Assembly (NCBI GenBank): GCA_963513935.1
Contig: OY740766.1
Coordinates: forward strand, 4,246,001 to 4,310,000
From: Aphrophora alni
Lineage: Eukaryota; Arthropoda; Insecta; Hemiptera; Aphrophoridae
Length of the DNA: 64,000 nt
Direction: 5' to 3'
In this document: positions 34,804-47,300 of the stretch, in pieces
Layout: each line of letters opens with the position of its first letter
How positions within the stretch are numbered: the stretch's first letter is position 1
Program-made: the position numbers and the translations under genes
The notes under the pieces: generated by a model
The model's input: the letters and a program-made list of their open reading frames with translations, nothing else
What the model was told of the DNA's origin: nothing
Database searches by the model: none

Positions 34804-37500
34804 GAGGGATTCAATACTTAAGAATCAAACTTTTGGACAAAACTTTAGGAAACTCAACATGCTGAACCTTGTTTTCAAAATATGATTCATCCATCTCAAG
34901 GAAATAATCCTTACACTCAAACATTCAATTTGTAAGGTATTTCAAAATTTACAAAACAAATGCTTTACTAAGATTAGGGAAGACACGCTCTATTGTTCGT
35001 CTTCAAATATATTTGTGATATGAAAGCCTCACTATATTATCTATTGGTGAATTTACTTTCCTGAAGCCTTATTGGCAGCCAAACAGCAGTTTATATTTAA
35101 ATAAAAACTTACATAGTACTCACAAATAATTATTTCATATTTTGGTTAAGAATTGGCTATAATGAAGGCTCTGCTTAAATTTCGAGGATCCCATTTCTTT
35201 AATGGTGTTATCACATCATTTGCCTCTGTTATTGTGTAGGAAAGTGTTATGAATTTACAAATTTTCTTTTCTTTGTAATAATTAATGTCTCTTATTTCTC
35301 AACTCCAAATATGTAATTACGTGTAACACAATTAAACGTAAATTTTCAAACTATCACTGCATGCAGTTTGCATAATGTTGGGCAGAGTGCACTACTTTGA
35401 AAACACAAGTGACTATGGTCACAAGACTTTTATGATTCTGGTGCATTACTATGTCAGTCGATTTTTACTATGTGATGAAAACACCATTACAGTTTTCCGT
35501 AATTGTGCTATTACTATTAAGTAATTACATATATCATTAATAACACTGTAACATAAATAATTAAAAAATGCTACTGTGGAGTGTGTTGTTACAAAAGAGT
35601 GCATCCTCAACATGACTTTGTTCATAATCAGTATAGTGTGTGAAAAATTGCCGTATATAACATACTAAAGTACCTTATTTTTTTCAGGGAATATACTAAT
35701 CTACCATAATTCATACTCCACTCTTCTTTTTGTAATAAACACCTCTTAAGTTAATTACTATCTCAGGGACTAACTTTATAATATAACAATATCAACATTA
35801 ATAAAAATTATACCAAAATAATATTTACTCATAAAGCTCTCTTTATTTACATAAAATAAACATACAGAAACCATTACAAAACATATTTACAAATTGCACA
35901 TATTATAACACCACATCTACAGCCTCTACAACAAAAAAATTGTTTACATTCAAAGTATAACCTTAAAAAAATAATTCAACAAATTTTGACACTCGGTTTT
36001 TGTTTATATATTATACAGAATAGATTTGCACTGGTACTATCATGATATTTTTGTAATTTTTTGCGTTTGAGCAACAACAAAATCTTGAATAGTACAAATT
36101 AATTATTAATAGCAATTTAAGCTTACCAAGTTTTATGCGCAGTTAGAATCAGTAGCACAGTCAGATTAGAGCAAGTAGTTTATGCAAGTACAAAAAATAA
36201 ATGTAACTATTTATAATTCATCAATGAAAGCTTGGGAAATGTGTGAATTTTGGTGTCAGAAATTTATTTAACATCTCATAATAATCACAACTGTAATACG
36301 TAGTCTTGCCCAAACTGTAATTCAAAACTAGTGACAATGATTTTGAAGTAGCATACTCGTTAGATTCACTTTTAAAATATAAACTTCAAAGGCATGACAT
36401 TTAACAGACAGAATTATTTTTGACTTCCAATTTTAACTCATTGATCTGTGTCTTTGATAAAATTTTGTCTAAATCTGTAAAAGTAATTAATAATTTTGAC
36501 TTATAAAACATTGCATATATTAAAATAGTTTAATAAACATTGTAAAACCTAGAGTTCTTGTCCTAATATTTGTAGTGATCACTTGAAATAAGCAACAATT
36601 TGTGGACATTTTAATTACAGAATGAAAGGAAACACAATTGTCTACATTAAAAATTCATTTGAAACAAATTGATGTTTTATGACAACCCCTTTGTGGGCTT
36701 ACTTACAGTAAGTATGGGTGAGGCATTCCTTATGAATTCTAGCTGGATCTATACAATTCTTTATATAGTCTTCCATTATATCCCTCTTTTGTATATTTCT
36801 AATTAGGCCCCTCTTACAAAACTCATGTTCTCCTCTGCTCTGATGCTACAGCTAGGGGTTCTCAATTTTATGCATTTTTTTTAAGGCGATGATAACTTAA
36901 AAAAAAAAAGTCAATGCCTAAGTTATCATCTTCAGTCAGTTGTTATATGTACAAACCTTCTTGGTACCTCCATACATGTTCTTCTTCGTGTCATATTAAC
37001 AAGAAGAGTTGTGTACATGTAACAACTGACGATGCCGACGTAGTCTTTGAAATGCCGACTTGTAATAAAGTATTTATTGTATTATCTTCAGTTTAGAGAT
37101 TGGTGGCGATTTATAAATTTTAAAGTTTTCATTCGAGTAGTTTTGAAAACATATTTTGTTATTTAACTTATAATTAATTTTCTTAATTTACCGTAAGTTT
37201 TATTGCTTGAATATTATTTTATATAGACTATGAATGATTTCAAAATGTTTTCAAGGATTATTTTAATTTTAAATTTGCAATTTAAATAACCCTTCCCCTT
37301 CTGACACCTTGGGTGTATTTGGTAAAGTCTTTCTAAGCCCTCTAAGCCGAAATTCCGACAATACCAATGGTTCATATAAACAAAATTAAAATTTTAATTG
37401 GATCCCATGTAAGTCGATACCTGACTTATAATTCTTGTTTAATAAAATTCTCTTATGTTTGAATACTTTCAAATTAAAACCCATTATCTTTCCAATAAAT
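34804..37500. other. Gene-free stretch 3' of Cad96Ca
   Basis: No coding frame recognised. Inverted repeats at about 36936-36965 and 37000-37030 (CAGTTGTTATATGTAC pairs with GTACATGTAACAACTG) form a small foldback. Part of this stretch could be Cad96Ca 3' UTR if the first polyadenylation site is not used. Confidence 0.5.
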
Positions 37501-37506
37501 CGTTCT

Positions 37507-37512
37507 TTTATT
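37507..37512 (-). promoter_or_regulatory. Possible polyadenylation signal of Cad96Ca
   Basis: AATAAA on the minus strand, about 80 bases after the stop codon of the last exon. In such AT-rich DNA the hexamer is common, so this is only a candidate. Confidence 0.35.
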
Positions 37513-37590
37513 CATAATTTCTTATAAATAATATAAGTTAAAAAAAATTAATAAATAATTCTTTGTGTAACAAAGTCAATTTTAAAAACA

Positions 37591-38097
37591 TCAAAGTTTT
37601 TCTCCACTCAGAGACACCATGTTGTAATAGGAGTGATCAGGAAACCTGTCCAACTCGATATATTCAGTCTCAGTTAACAAAAGTTGCTCTAAAAGTTCAA
37701 CCAACATTGTAAAGTCGGGTCTTTCTTTAGGATCCTTATCCCAACAGTAATACATAATGTTGTAAAGTTCACGACGGCAATGTTCAGGTTTATCCAATCT
37801 GTAACCATCACGGACTTTTCTCATCACGTCTGCTGCTGCTAACCCTGGGTACGGCGTAGAGCCTAATGTGACAATTTCCCATATAAGAACTCCAAAACTC
37901 CAAATGTCAGACTTTACTGAGAATATGTTGTCGTATAATGATTCGGGAGCCATCCATCGTATAGGAAGACGACCTTCAGATTTTCGTTCGTAGACATGAC
38001 TTGTAATAACATCTCTAGCAAAGCCGAAGTCCGCTACTTTGCAAATTTGGTTTTCTCCAATTAGAATATTTCTAGCTGCTAAGTCTCGATGGATTAT
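37591..38097 (-). CDS. Cad96Ca: Cad96Ca last exon: kinase C-lobe and tail
   Basis: 168 codons and a TGA. It begins [20 protein letters not shown] (catalytic loop), then [20 protein letters not shown] (DFG and activation loop), then [37 protein letters not shown], and a [12 protein letters not shown] block that closes the kinase fold. The tail [20 protein letters not shown] then EKL has several tyrosines that could be docking sites (inference). The acceptor is TTTGGCAG. Confidence 0.95.
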   Translation of the reverse strand: MIHRDLAARNILIGENQICKVADFGFARDVITSHVYERKSEGRLPIRWMAPESLYDNIFSVKSDIWSFGVLIWEIVTLGSTPYPGLAAADVMRKVRDGYRLDKPEHCRRELYNIMYYCWDKDPKERPDFTMLVELLEQLLLTETEYIELDRFPDHSYYNMVSLSGEKL

Positions 38098-41000
38098 CTG
38101 CCAAATTAAAAAATATATAAATTGGTATATAACAAAAAGGAAATGAAAAAATATATATATATATTAAAATTTCTTCGTAAATAATGTAATTTTTAATCTC
38201 ACATATATGTGACATAGAGAATGTTAGCGGATAATTATAAATTAGCCTATTCGTTATATTTTCATATATTGGTGATATTCAAGGCATCTAAAAGAAGCTC
38301 TTATTTTATAGAAGTTTGTAATTAATCATAGATTAATAATATAAAGGTAGTGTTTATTATTAGGTTTATCCTGATTAGAGCTGTTAACACAACAGTGTTA
38401 AATTTGCATTTGAAATCATAGACTATAATTTACAAAATTTGTTAAATCTAATACATTGTGCCAGTAATTAAAAATGGTAAATTATAAACTAAAAACATTC
38501 TAAAATTTATTCAACAAACATGTTGGTCTAATCCTTGGTTGCTATTTATAATTTCGGAATTTAAATAAATGGTGCAAAAATATTACATCATCTATTTACT
38601 CATCCATCCTTAAAAACAAATAAAAGTGAGCCAAAACTAATTGTTACCAAAAATGTCAGTCAAAAAGTGAAAATGAACCACGGAGGTTGTATTTATAACA
38701 ATATATATTTAAATTGGGCTCTAAGCTTATTTTGTTTTTACCATAAATATTTCTTCAATGTAAATCTTATTTGATTAAAACCAAATTTTAAATGATAACA
38801 GTCAAGATTCATTTCTGATTTTTGTCAATTACTCATGAACAATAACATTTTTAGACTTGAAATTTGGAACATGTGTTTGAATCATTAATGTTCATATTTA
38901 ATTAAAATTTTAACCAAATTGATCTAGTTGATTTTGAAAAAGTTATGTCTTTTATAAACAGCCTAGGGTCAAGTTTTAATTTTTTTACCGATAAACCACA
39001 AACCAACATTTTTGGAAGAATGGTATTCAATACATTTATTTTGTGTCTTCACTTAAGAAAAAATTGATAAAAATAGTAATTTTGTTTTATTTTTTTATGC
39101 CCGTTTGGTAGTAATCCAAAAACTACCCTGAGATATATCTAACATATGCCTCCACACTAAATCTGATTAAATTTGCTTGATACTGTACATTTGTACTGTA
39201 GATTAACACTTACGACATACAAACATAATTCCAACCACTCTTTTACCATTCAGGTAACCTCAAAACTTACACAGTATATCTGCAAACAAATTGACATTAA
39301 TATTTAGAAATCATATAACTTTTTCTGTATTTGTATTAGTGGAAAAGTTAAAAAAAAAACAAAAAAACAACAATAGAAATAAAATAAAATAATAGTAGTT
39401 TTATAAAGTACAATGTTACCAACCCCCTGTGATGAGAGAAACTCCATGCCTCTGGCTACTTGGAAACAAAAGGATGTTAAATCACGAGAAGTCAAAGTTC
39501 CAGACTTTCCATGCATATTGTCGTAACTGCGAAGAGCTCGTGAATTCCTAAGAAAACTTTGCAATTTTCCATCAGTAATGTACTCCATGATGACAAACAG
39601 TGGATCTGAAATAAAATAAAATTTAATTTATAATTAGAAATATGCTGCAAAGTTATTGTTTTCCCTTTAATATTTCAAAACTCAGTGCAGATGATTTTGT
39701 ATGTGTGTGTAGAAATTGTGGTATTGAACTTGCATTTTTTTTTCAAATATCTCGAATGCCTTCATTCTTTAAACTGCTGCTTGGATTCCTACATGATGAG
39801 AGACGAGGTCTCATCCCCAATAACTCTTTGGCTTTAAAAAAAGATCATCTTCATTGTATAGAGTAAGAAACTGCAAACCACTTCTAAGTTGTTTGGTTCT
39901 GTGCTCTTTTAGACAGAATTTTTAGCACCCGTGAGTACAGTTTCCGATAATCAAAATGGTTTGTCACAATTTCATAAAGATCCCTTATACCGTTGATCCT
40001 GCCAAATTTTCTCATACACTTTCCTTAAAATGTTTATGTATTAGTGCCTAATATGATGAAGCCGACCGTGATTGGCGAAACAGCGCTGTAGCTACATATA
40101 CATAAAGGACTGAGGACAACCTAATTGAGATTTTTATATTATAGTACTGAAACAATCCAAGGCAACACAAAGTAATAAGAAAACATTACTTAAGCAATAA
40201 GTACTATGGAAAATTGTGAAGAAAACTCTAATTTTTAATTGCTTAAATATATTGGGTAACTCTGGTGAAAATGAATAGTTAATGAACAACCCAATATCCA
40301 CAACAATATGACATTTCAATGACTATAAAGCCATTTAGTTGTTTCACACAAGGTTTTTGTATGTATAACAACTGATGATGACTTATACAATGAAACTAGT
40401 CGTCTTTGTGACATTTTATAGTTATGGGAATTATAATGTGTAATCCATAGAAAATAGAAAACCACTATTATTGGCTGTTTTCAACAACTCCAGTTTAAAG
40501 TTGTTTTTCATAATATTTATTAATAAAAATATCATTACATAATTTTGACTATTTAAAATTTTGTGTTTCCTTCAAATTATAGTTTGGGTATTTATAAACA
40601 ATTCCCACCTATTACTTCAGTTTTTTTCTATATTTAATAAGAAAGTAGGATTTCAGTTGACAGCTAGATGATTTTCATAAATTGTATGTTCACGTTAACA
40701 CACAAAAATATTTCACAAAATTATTAGATTTATAAAAAAAGTAATTTAGAGTTTACTAGATTAGAAACAAATGAAGCAAAACAAAATTTCATTCAAAATA
40801 AACAAATTCATTACTTTTAAAAAGCCATATTTCGGAAAAATAATAACATTCAGATGGGTCTTACAAGTGTACAAGTGTTTTAATTGGGTGTTAATGTTTC
40901 AATGACAAGCGTTTGGTGGTCAAACAAATGTGCAAATTAAAATCTTTTTATGAAATTAAACTTTCCCCAGATAAATAAATTAACAAGATTTTCAAAATTT

Positions 41001-41266
41001 ATTTTACTATAAATTATAAATTTTATATGAGAATTATGTCAAAATCTGAAGTTAATAATAGTTTTAGTAATTAATAAAGTAGGACTATTTCAGTTTTAAG
41101 AAATCACATTTACTTAAATCAAAGTATCACACATTAAAACTTTTGCAATTAGGGAATAAATTTGTAGGAAAAGAAAAAAGTTTTAATATTTATTTTATTA
41201 ATCTTACTACTTAACTTAAGCTAATACTTATTTTTTTAGCCCATTCCTGCCCAGTCATTTTGTCCT

Positions 41267-41333
<67 letters not shown>

Positions 41334-44300
41334 TGTGTAATTATTTCTTTTGTAGTAAGTTATTGATAATTATATTTATATTTATTTTGTAAAACACTTG
41401 AGTTTAATGATGAGTTATTGCTCTAATTTGTTTTGAGATCTTCAAATAAAATCATCTTCACAAAATAGCACAATGTTTATCACAAAATATTTAAACACAT
41501 AATCTCACCATCGGATCCTGAATAATAACAGAACTCAATATTTAATTCTTCAATCTCATTTTCATCAATGAGAAAAGAAATTAAAAAATTTTTTTTTAAC
41601 AATTAAATAAACGTGAAAAAGCAGAATATTCACCTTTTTCCGTACAACAACCAAGAAGTCTAACAACATTTGGGTGAGGTTCTAACATCTTCATTACTTG
41701 AAGCTCTTGAAGGAGATCAGATCTTTCTCTTTCACCTGCGTTCTCTTTTAGTGTCTTCACAGCCACTACCAATGCTCCTTCGTGACCTTGAAATATACAA
41801 TTGTAAATGCTATTGTGTTCTACACTGTTTTAGAAATTTTGTAACATTTCACAAAATATTTGTTATTAAAACAAAAATTAAAACTCATCTATAAACAGAC
41901 ACTCTTGAAATAATTGATAGCTTGAATAAATATCTATTAACAGAGATAAAGTACACAAACTAAATAAGGGAAGTAAAAGTTATTTTAATTTTAACACCAT
42001 CCATCATCACATCAACTAGAGTAAACATATTTGTTATTGCTATGAGTAGAAAAATCGAGTACCATAAGAAATTGGATAATATTACTGTACATAGTGTAAA
42101 ATAAGTTGTGATACACGTCGATATAATTTAAATGAATTCCTATATCAATGTAAAACCTCTACCATACCTATTATAACAATTTTTCTATTATTTAAGAGTG
42201 GTTGAATTTGTTGCCCCCTTTTGAAAGGAAGGTAAATGAGGGATCATTCATTTTTTAAATGGCAACTCCTATCTTGTGACATATTATTGGAAAGATGTAT
42301 ACAATTGAAAAATAGTGGCACCTCCAAAAGTTTTCCAGGACATCCCTGGCAAAAGTTACATGAAAAAATTAGTACTACCTTATGTATCTCTTACCTGTTT
42401 TAATGTAACAAATGCTGGAATTGGTGACCTTCAGTTGTTTGGCACTGTGATTGCCGTTAGTAAACAAATTATGAGACAGCATTCACAAAAGATTCTCTTG
42501 GAAATGGATTGCGGCTTTTGTGAAATTCTACTCTGTCGGTCATTGACGTCAGTTGACTTAATTTCATAAACAAGATTTTTCATGTTAAATCAAAAGAAAT
42601 AGTTTAGTGGTTAAAGGTCAGGGGACCTTGCTGGCTATTCCATAGCACCTCTTCTACCCATTCATCTTCTCGGGAACACCTTGTCCTAGTATTGTCGTAC
42701 ATCATGGCCGTAATATAGTGGCAAATGTTTACTGTCTCCAGTCCAAAAAAATATTTTGGAATGCAGGCACAATCAAGTTGGCAAGCATCTCTAGTTATTT
42801 CTTGGAGTTCAAGTTGCCATCAATTTCAAATGGTACAACCAACTGGTTGTTAACCTGCTCAAACTTTTACTTTGAAGGGTGTTCCATATGAGCCTCAACT
42901 TACCAATGTGGATATCTATATCAATAGCAACACTTGTACCTATTGACATTGCACTTTTTCATGAAAGTAGCCTCATCACTAAAAAAGATTCTGTTTAGTA
43001 AACCAGGTTCTGCATCTAGTTTACACATCATAATGTCACAAAATTCAACACTACGATCAAAGTCGTCTTCAATAAGCTGTTTTACTAGATGGACTTTAAA
43101 AGGTTTAAATTTATTAATTTGAAGCAATTTTTACTTTTTTAAAATAAAGCATGGCTGATTTTGTGCTTAAAAGTTACAATAAAGGGTGTACAACAAATGA
43201 AAATAAGTCGTGTATGTTTCAAGTTTATTTATCAATTACAACAATAGGCAGATTATGAGCTCTTGCCAAGACAATATACAATGGACAATTTTGAGTATAC
43301 TGCATAAAAAAAAAGATGAGAATTTCAAAATGTCAACTAATTGAAGTAATATTTTGTTCATTTTAGTTTTTATGTAAAATCTACAAGTGCCTCTAATAAC
43401 ACATCTTATGCAGTTTGGTGACAATATAAAGGTAATGACTAAAACATGAATGGATATACAAAATGTCAGTGACGAGTCATCATTGTTTGCCACTACAACT
43501 TAGGATGAATCTAGGGCAATAGGTACGGTAATAAGCTACCAAGTATTGTTGTAAACTTACCATCAATGTCAAGAGCTTCACATTTCCAAACTTGTCCGAA
43601 GCAGCCTTCTCCTAAAATGTTAAAAACTTTTAGACGATGTCTTGGAAACTCCCATTTGTCTGTGGGTTTTGGTGGTACTGTAGTCTAAATAACAAAAGAT
43701 AAAACATATTTTGTATTATTGAAGTGATGAAAATCTAGTGTATACAGTACTTCATAATTGCAAATGTAAAGTACTAAACGCACAAATAAATAGGGTATGT
43801 AAAGTCTTTAATGTCTAGGCAATTAATTGTTTTCTCCAATGGGATTTGTATTAAGTAATGAGCATTAAATATTGCAGAATAATGTCAATATTGACTTGTA
43901 TCGATTATAGATCAGACTATTTACATAAGCATAATACAACTTTTTTAAATGTTAGTTTTTCATGAAATAGGAATATGACAGCTGTAATATTTGTTAAATA
44001 TATATCATGGTAAAGGACCCTTACTTAACTTGCTGTATATATTAAAGTTTGATGTTTATTTATTATTATTTATGATGTGTTACAAGAATTAATACAGGCC
44101 AAGGACAAGTTCGATAAGATGTGGTCCAGCCAAGAAGCCCACTAATAATAATAATAATAATAAGAAGAATAAGAATAAATGTAAACATTTCAAAGAGGAA
44201 TTCTAATTTATAAAAATAACAATTGGAACTCATGGTTTTGCTGAGTGGGTGAGATCGGGGAAAGAAGGTAGAGATGACAAGGGGATTGGTTGGAAAGAGC

Positions 44301-47300
44301 AGTCCGCTTTGAGAGCCCGTCCCGAGAACTGGGAAAAGCAGACCAGTCCGTGATGGTTCGAGGTCCGTAGATTTTCGGTCATATAACGTCTAAATTCAAC
44401 CAGCATGTTTTCTTACTCAGACGGCATGATTAATTTAGCTTACTTAGATTTTATGTATGGGTGTGTGCCAAAAACGTCACATTGTTTTTAACCTATTTAT
44501 TTAATTTCAAATTATACAATTTTTGGTACTCTATTTTAATTATTGTTCTATACTTATTAACTAAAAAATAAACTAAAATATCTAAATACCTGTGGTGTTT
44601 CAGTATCCCAGGGTTCATATCTGTTACTGAATGCTCGAGGACCTCTCCAATGCTGCATTGCCATTGGTTCTTCAAGAACAATACCACCAGATGATTCCTT
44701 AGTCTGTAAGTAGCAAATATTAAGATCTATCAATTCTAATATTGTTTAACTCTATTTTTATTATTTTTCTTGTATTTGGATTGCTTTTTTTTACTAGAAA
44801 GAGAAACTTCAAATAAAAAGATCTTCTTAGCTGCCGAACAAATTAATAGATCACCAAGAAATAAACTGGTTCTTTGTTATCCAGTTACTAATAACTAATA
44901 TATTTAAATCCAGTTCTTTGTTCCTACATTCAAGTTATGGAAACGTTGATTCTTTTCCATGTTGGTATTTTTTTGGATAAACTGTTTAAATCCCACATGT
45001 GTTAAGTATCTGGGATTTTACATTGACCATTATTTAACTTGGAAAGAGCAGATTAAGAATAAAAGAGATGGAATTAACAGTTAGTTCAGAAATCTACCCT
45101 GGCTTCTAGGTAAACATCTGCCTTTTCATTCGGTAACAAGCTTCTGGTTTCTTGCTCAATTCTAAAACCTATTTGTATTTATGGCATTTAACTTTGGCTG
45201 GTACAAGCAATTCGAATATCCAAATCATACAGAGGGTCCAAAATAACTTTCTAAGGGCAATTGTGGTTGCACCCCGGTATACTCGCAACTCTAAGATTCA
45301 CCACTACTTGCAAGTGCCAACTACCCAGAAAGAGATTGTATATTACAAAGGGAGCCACAAGAAGTGCCTGAAAGGGCACCTTAACGCTCTTGCCAACATG
45401 TTGATGACATCATGAGCTGTCAGAAGACTGAAACGGGAGACTGTACTGTCAGAAGACTGAAGTGGGGGATGCACTGTTTATTGGGGAGAATAGGGGAGTG
45501 GCTCTCTTGCTCCATAATGTCTCTTATTTCTTTCTAAACAGATCTCAGTATAATTTGTAACTGATTTTAGATTTAATTTGAAATTTAAAAAAATAAGATA
45601 ACCATATCGAAATTGCAATTCGAGCAAAATTAGATTCTAAATATGTTTTTTACCAAACATTTACTGAGGTATCGATAGTGACTTTATTTCTCCTTTAGCA
45701 GTTCCAGACGTTCATTTTATAACTTGATTAGATGATTTGTATAATGTATTTAATGCTTAAAAGAAACAATTTTATCTAAAGCTTACAGAATTAAGAGATA
45801 TTACACAAAAAAGTTTATCGATTGGTTAAATTTTTAAGGAATTTAAAAATAAATATCAAAAGTTGGTTTTATATTTTTTATGTGTTGTTATGTTGTGGTT
45901 ATAGCAGAAGCAATATATTTACGCTCAAAGTTGGCAAACATGAAAGAGGAAAATAATTAATTTTAGCTCTCACATCAAACACAGGTTTGATCTGTTTGTA
46001 TCATTTAGTACATTTACCACTTTATACATTTCCTTTGTTTTTAAATTTAAAACAGAACTAGTAAAAAATTACTGCAATACAAATAGGGTGAAAATTGTTA
46101 CACAAAATTTAAACTACTGTTACTTTAAGAAAGAAAAACTCATACTTTTATTTAAATTGAATATTTTCCTTTTGAGAGTTTATTTGAGACGATTTACAAT
46201 GTAAATGGATAGTTTTTTACATTAGCTAATTTGTTATTTATATCAGGCTAGTTGTAAAGTGGGCGATTATTGAATTTTTAAATGATTTTTTCAGGATAAT
46301 AGTTTCTTTGTGTGATTGAGAGAAAGTTTGTGCTGTTTTTGTGTAATATTTTATTTATAAAGTAAATTCTTTGCTTACGCAATATACAACAAAAATTATT
46401 TTATTTGTCATATTCTTCTAACCTAAATTTGAATTTTTTATTATTACGTCAACTCTTAGGTTTTGTTATACTATGATAACACTTTATGTATTAATATAGT
46501 TACATTAATTTTATATGCATGCATTTTAAAGTAGTTTTTTTCCAAATTTTGTAAACAATGTATTCACTTTTCTATTAATTTTATGGAAAGAAAAATGCAC
46601 ATTTTCCTGACTTCAAAGAACATTAAAAAGTAGAGCCGAAAATGCTTATCATTAAATAAAAAATAAGAATTTATATTATAAAAATTGTTAAACAATCATA
46701 AATTCACTTGCTAGAAAATTACAATAAACTATTAGAAATGTTTTTTAAATCCTTTTTTAAAATAGAAAGTCTTATTACGTTGAAATTGTGATGACACTTA
46801 GACCAGATTGAGGTCTTTTTTCCAAATTTTTTGTTCCCTTGTGTTCAAAAATATGTCACTCAAACTCTTTTATATTAAACTTTTGTTGTAAATGTTCTAA
46901 ATAAAGGTACACACAATAAGCTATTGAAAGTCATGGCATATGTTTCAAGTGAGATGTTATTAAAACAGCATTCAATTTAAAATTTTCAATCTAATTTTAT
47001 TCGTCAATGAACTTGTCCATGCTGTTATAAAAAATTATATTTGTGACATATATAAAGAAAACTACAACAATTATGTGAAAACTGTACAATGAGGTTTTAT
47101 TCCACCAAACTAAGGCGGAATCTTAGTTTGGAAGATGCCACCTGATGACATTATCTTAAATTTTAATGGAGATCATGTGGTATATCATTTTAAAGGTCTT
47201 GGTGATAGAGAATAATGGTTAAAAAAATGTAATTTAGTGAGTAAATCAAAAATAGCACGTAAAATTTAAAAACAAATCTATAAACATACTTTTCATGTAA

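Noticed and set aside
44240..44390. Less AT-rich segment considered as a tRNA-derived SINE or RNA gene
   Set aside because: No recognisable A and B box pair or cloverleaf could be placed.
44493..44687. Minus-strand frame starting [14 protein letters not shown]
   Set aside because: Wrong frame of the Cad96Ca juxtamembrane exon; the correct frame is fixed by splice phases on both sides.
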